From a virus: a stretch of 27,235 nt of DNA. The stretch covers positions 1 to 27,235 of the IMG/VR virus record IMGVR_UViG_3300006793_000215; one strand, written 5' to 3'. The translations under genes and the position numbers were made by a program. Shown piece after piece: positions 24,950 through 27,235 of this stretch. The notes beneath the pieces are model-generated. The model searched no databases, was not told where the DNA came from, and was given only the letters and a program-made list of their open reading frames with translations. Every line of letters begins with the position of its first letter. Position 1 is the first letter of the stretch.

Positions 24950-25669
24950 TTAGTTTATGAAAGCTTGACCTGAAAAGGCTGCTGAAAAATTTATTGTTAA
25001 ATTATTTAAGTCATTGAATACAACCTCACCATATATTTGTATGTTATTTATATTAACGGGGGTTACTGAAGGAAATTTGTTTAAGTTGTGTTGAACCGTC
25101 CACGTAGCAGATGCCACGGGCTGTGGATGCACGTAGTTTTTATCTCCTGCAGAATTAGAATCAACAAATTCACTAAATATATAGTAACCATTAAGCGATA
25201 TTGCCCCATTTGAAACATAATTTTCTAATGTTACTAAAAAGAAGCTAGGTTCCGCAACATCCGTTGTTATCGATGTTACTTTATACGTCCCAAAGCTATT
25301 AATATTCCCTGCTTCGGCTAGTATTATATCCTTACCTATAAATAAAGGTAAATATTGAGCAACCGATTTATTACCTGGAGCCGTCTTACTTATTAATACC
25401 TGTGTTATATCACTAAACTGAGTTCCAACGCCGCCTCCTGCCACAAAACTAATTGTTCCTGCATCTCTACCTTGCGAAATATCACTTTGATATAGGAATA
25501 TAGCTTGGTCGGCTACACCTAAAGCGTTTGACTGATTAAATAAGTCTATTACCTCTCCTAAAGAATAGTTTTTTGTTCTTAAATCTGCTCCAGGAGCGGT
25601 ATCTGTGCCAATTACCTTGTCGTTTAATTCAGGTTTAGCATCAATGCCATATGTGCTTATTCTAGCCAT
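24950..25669 (-). CDS. Tail protein with shared N-terminal anchor and C-terminal collar-like domain
   Basis: This 239-aa protein starts MARISTYGIDAKPELNDKVI and TKNYSLGEVI, the same opening as the next upstream gene (MARITTYALD ... LNDKLVGTD ... TKNYSI). The C-terminus is ATWTVQHNLNKFPSVTPVNI and FSAAFSGQAFIN, a small beta domain common at the tips of phage fibres. The middle is mixed strand and loop. The shared N-terminus is best explained as an attachment module to the same tail structure; the tips differ. No catalytic motif is seen. Confidence 0.6.
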   Translation of the reverse strand: MARISTYGIDAKPELNDKVIGTDTAPGADLRTKNYSLGEVIDLFNQSNALGVADQAIFLYQSDISQGRDAGTISFVAGGGVGTQFSDITQVLISKTAPGNKSVAQYLPLFIGKDIILAEAGNINSFGTYKVTSITTDVAEPSFFLVTLENYVSNGAISLNGYYIFSEFVDSNSAGDKNYVHPQPVASATWTVQHNLNKFPSVTPVNINNIQIYGEVVFNDLNNLTINFSAAFSGQAFIN

Positions 25670-25679
25670 GCGCTATTTA

Positions 25680-26264
25680 TTATACCTCCACGGTTGATAA
25701 AACACCAGCGTCGTCTACCACAATTCTATAGTCAGTTCCACCAGGAGATGTTAATACAAAATTATCAATCCATCGCGCTGCGCTTCCGGTTGTACTTAAT
25801 ACTTGGCCGGGGGTTCCAGGCGAGCTTTGCTCATCTCTTACAATATTTTGAAAATTTGCCTCACCCTCAAACGTGGTGTCTCCATAAATTGTAATATTAT
25901 CATTAAAAGCTACGGTGCCATTAAACACACTCCCACCACCGCCAACAGTTATGCTGTTATCAACATCAATATCACCTTGCACAGTTAAATCATCTATTAC
26001 AGTTAAATTGACTCCAACTGTAATATTGCCGCCTACGTCCTGGGTTATAGTGGAATCACCTATAATTTGCCCGTCTGGGGTAAACATAGGTATTGTGTTT
26101 AATGTGCCAGTTCCAGTTATAATACTCTTAAGTGATATTAAACCATCGCCGAGAGCATCTATTGAATAATTCTTAGTTATGCTATTGTCGTCAGCATCAG
26201 TGCCCACTAATTTATCATTTAAAGATATATTAGAATCTAATGCGTATGTGGTAATTCTTGCCAT
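25680..26264 (-). CDS. Tail protein with shared N-terminal anchor (paralogue)
   Basis: This 194-aa protein shares its first ~40 residues with the 239-aa protein downstream. The rest consists of short repeated beta turns (NITVGVNLTVIDDLTVQGDI, VGGGGSVFNGTVAFNDNITI) like a beta-helix shaft. It ends with SSPGTPGQVLSTTGSAARWI, a motif frequent near the N-termini of flavophage fibres, and a strand-rich tail. It could be a short fibre or a connector between the tail and the longer spike. The start is two bases from the stop of the gene at 26266-26520. Confidence 0.6.
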   Translation of the reverse strand: MARITTYALDSNISLNDKLVGTDADDNSITKNYSIDALGDGLISLKSIITGTGTLNTIPMFTPDGQIIGDSTITQDVGGNITVGVNLTVIDDLTVQGDIDVDNSITVGGGGSVFNGTVAFNDNITIYGDTTFEGEANFQNIVRDEQSSPGTPGQVLSTTGSAARWIDNFVLTSPGGTDYRIVVDDAGVLSTVEV

Positions 26265-26265
26265 G

Positions 26266-26520
26266 TTATTTTGTGTTGTAAGTTTGTCCTGATTCTTGCT
26301 GAGTACCTAAGCCTTCGTTTCCTCTGTTTGATTTAATAGAAACGAACTTCTGTCTTTTGTGATCGTAATCTTGACCGTCTAGGTTTTGACCTTTCTTTTT
26401 AGCCGCACTACGGACTCTCTGAGCATGCGCTTTTTTAGCCTTCCGTTCAGGGGTCATTGCATAAGCTTTATCTCTAGCAGCTTTAGCTCTTCTAGCAGAT
26501 GGGGAAAGTTGTTGTCTCAT
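26266..26520 (-). CDS. First gene of the leftward block: small basic protein
   Basis: I take the ATG at 26520 (84 aa). A TTG at 26541 would add seven residues but lies in the putative promoter. The product is Lys/Arg/Ala-rich and helical at the start (SPSARRAKAARDKAYAMTPE and KKAHAQRVRSAAKKKG), then DGQDYDHKRQKFVSIKSNRG and NEGLGTQQESGQT. The 'DGxDYDHKRxxFxSxKSNRGNxGxGT' part is familiar from small proteins of other marine phages. It may bind nucleic acid or be packaged in the virion. No signal peptide is present. Confidence 0.65.
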   Translation of the reverse strand: MRQQLSPSARRAKAARDKAYAMTPERKAKKAHAQRVRSAAKKKGQNLDGQDYDHKRQKFVSIKSNRGNEGLGTQQESGQTYNTK

Positions 26521-26538
26521 ACCATGTATGATTACGCA

Positions 26539-26575
26539 CAATTATATAATACTAACATAGACCCCAATTATATAA
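26539..26575 (-). promoter_or_regulatory. Direct repeat upstream of the leftward block, possible late promoter
   Basis: CAATTATATAA occurs at 26539-26549 and 26565-26575. Read leftward, each gives TTATATAATTG, which contains TATAATTG, close to the Bacteroidota -7 box TAnnTTTG. A TTG lies 18 nt upstream of the gene-proximal copy. This makes it a reasonable late promoter or activator-site pair for the first leftward gene, but the spacing is slightly shorter than the usual 19-21. Confidence 0.35.
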
Positions 26576-26625
26576 AATGCGACAATAGCCTACTACTATT
26601 ATATATAACTACCTAATGTCGCATT
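26576..26625. repeat. Inverted repeat (12 of 13 bp) in the divergent region
   Basis: Arms AATGCGACAATAG (26576-26588) and CTAATGTCGCATT (26613-26625) match at 12 of 13 positions across a 24-nt A/T-rich spacer. The left arm abuts the direct repeat. It could be an operator for a dimeric regulator or a cruciform. It lies upstream of both transcription directions. Confidence 0.6.
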
Positions 26626-26838
26626 GTGAAAAAAATATTAAAAAATTTTTTGTTAGTTATGTGGAACTAAAGGGTTACGCTACGCTATACAATTTTCGGC
26701 CCCCGAACGGGAATTTACTTTTTTTTTACCAGCCCCCGTGCTGTTTTTGCGGATCTGGTGACGTTTCGTACGTTTTGCCACCGATAACTCAGACGACTAT
26801 CGTAACTAATTTCCGAATTTTGTGTATAACGTTTCACC

Positions 26839-26876
26839 TTTTTGCAAACGTAGTACGATCGGTTTACGATAATATA
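26839..26876 (+). promoter_or_regulatory. Early promoter-like element, copy A
   Basis: A 38-bp element (TTTTTGCAAACG, then AGTACGAT, then CGATAATATA-like end) lies 23 nt before the ATG of the 49-aa gene. It matches copy B at 33 of 38 positions. TTGCAA and TAATAT boxes are separated by exactly 22 nt in both copies. Placement upstream of two separate genes argues for promoters; the recognising sigma factor or polymerase is unknown. Confidence 0.65.
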
Positions 26877-26899
26877 TACGAATAATAAATATAATAACT

Positions 26900-27049
26900 A
26901 TGCAATTAAATAACCGAACACGAATCGAAATACTATCTACGATCGACGAATTAAATCAGTATCTAAACGGTAACGTAACGACCGACAGTCTACGCGATAC
27001 GTTGGAGGAGTGTCAACTTGCACTCGATGGAATTTTTATAAACAAATAG
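26900..27049 (+). CDS. Small rightward early gene, 49 aa
   Basis: ATG to TAG encodes 49 residues beginning MQLNNRTRIEILSTIDELNQ and containing TDSLRDTLEECQLALDGIFI. It looks like two amphipathic helices, acidic overall. It is flanked by the two copies of the promoter-like element, one before it and one after it, as a small early gene would be. The sequence holds 14 CG dinucleotides in 150 nt, against 0-2 in comparable late-gene stretches, so its codon use (CGA, ACG, GAC, ATC) is unlike the rest of the window. No family is recognised; a host-takeover peptide is possible. Confidence 0.55.
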   Translation: MQLNNRTRIEILSTIDELNQYLNGNVTTDSLRDTLEECQLALDGIFINK

Positions 27050-27052
27050 AAT

Positions 27053-27090
27053 TTTTTGCAAACGAAGTACGATAAGTATTCGATAATATA
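27053..27090 (+). promoter_or_regulatory. Early promoter-like element, copy B
   Basis: This is the second copy of the 38-bp element, starting 4 nt after the stop of the 49-aa gene and ending 37 nt before the next ATG. It keeps TTTTTGCAAACG, AGTACGAT and CGATAATATA and the 22-nt spacing between boxes. The five differences from copy A all fall between the conserved blocks. Confidence 0.65.
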
Positions 27091-27127
27091 AATGAAAATA
27101 AATAATAACAATTAAATAAATAAAATT

Positions 27128-27235
27128 ATGTCAAATCAAGAATTAATTACCAAAGCATTAACTAACATGTCAAACGAAGAAAAGTCTTTAATCTTCCCAC
27201 CTATTACAAGAAAGAACTTTGTAGTACGTAAATCA
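27128..27235 (+). CDS. Start of a rightward gene, cut by window edge
   Basis: An ATG opens a frame that runs 36 codons to the end of the window: MSNQELITKALTNMSNEEKS followed by a Pro/Phe-containing stretch with basic residues (FVVRKS). It follows promoter copy B through an A/T-rich leader with no Shine-Dalgarno sequence. It resembles the start of an early gene with a helical N-terminus. Too little is present to name it. Confidence 0.6.
   Translation, partial: MSNQELITKALTNMSNEEKSLIFPPITRKNFVVRKS

Larger units (their letters stand above)
26521..26899. promoter_or_regulatory. Divergent control region between leftward and rightward blocks
   Basis: This 379-nt stretch has no convincing gene. 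It separates the leftward late genes from the rightward small genes. It holds an 11-bp direct repeat and an inverted repeat near the leftward start, two small GC-rich hairpin-like elements around 26700-26745 followed by T runs, and a promoter-like element at 26839-26876 for the rightward genes. An 89-codon frame (26616-26885) crosses it but overlaps the promoter element and has no family resemblance. Confidence 0.65.

Noticed and set aside
26730-26748. CAGC/GCTG hairpin plus T5 on the plus strand
   Set aside because: The stem is only 4 bp and no upstream plus-strand transcript is known; at most an attenuator in a leader RNA.
26616-26885. 89-codon plus-strand frame in the divergent region
   Set aside because: It overlaps the inverted repeat at its start and the promoter-like element at its end, has an odd Cys/Pro/Phe mix and resembles no family I know.
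1-27235. tRNA genes, integrase or lysogeny genes
   Set aside because: Looked for by eye on both strands; no cloverleaf with a T-loop, no tyrosine or serine recombinase motif and no repressor pair was found.

Overview
The window looks like part of the genome of a tailed, podovirus-like phage of a marine Bacteroidota (flavobacterial) host. Its large terminase, 808-residue portal, scaffold-like protein, HK97-type capsid protein and long tail 'stabilisation' protein resemble, in order, size and sequence flavour, the structural block of crAss-like phages and related marine podoviruses. This assignment comes from recognising sequences by eye and has not been searched. The host inference rests on three things: low G+C, almost no Shine-Dalgarno sequences before the starts (the leaders are A/T-rich instead, as in Bacteroidota), and protein families familiar from marine flavophages. 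I see no integrase, tRNA, CRISPR array, IS element or rRNA.

Layout: almost everything (1-26520) is one long leftward (minus-strand) late block with very tight packing and many 1-4 nt overlaps. In transcription order from the right it holds: a small basic protein; two paralogous tail proteins with a shared N-terminus; a third fibre-like protein; a 1119-aa fibre ending in an S74 intramolecular chaperone; two small conserved proteins; GroEL then GroES; a winged-helix-like protein; a small HExxH protein; a run of short, basic, low-complexity proteins sharing peptide tags; a holin; a spike-base-like protein and its partner; a coiled-coil protein; a small conserved protein; a protein that reads as two tandem GroES-like barrels; a possible small terminase; TerL; portal; scaffold; major capsid protein; a conserved 275-aa protein; two adaptor/ring candidates; and the large stabilisation protein, cut by the window's left edge.

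The right end (about 26521-27235) is the divergent control region and the start of a rightward, presumably early, block. It carries two copies of a 38-bp promoter-like element (33/38 identical), one before each of two small plus-strand genes, plus an inverted repeat and a short direct repeat that could control the leftward late transcript. The 26.66-27.06 kb stretch is strikingly CpG-rich compared with the late genes.

The most interesting signals are: the phage chaperonin set (GroEL without its GGM tail and with a changed substrate groove, a GroES, and a separate tandem GroES-like protein); the neighbouring basic proteins that share 'PIT[AS][KR]xKR' and 'xMKxx[ST]PAK'-type peptides beside a small putative metalloprotease; and the duplicated early promoter element.
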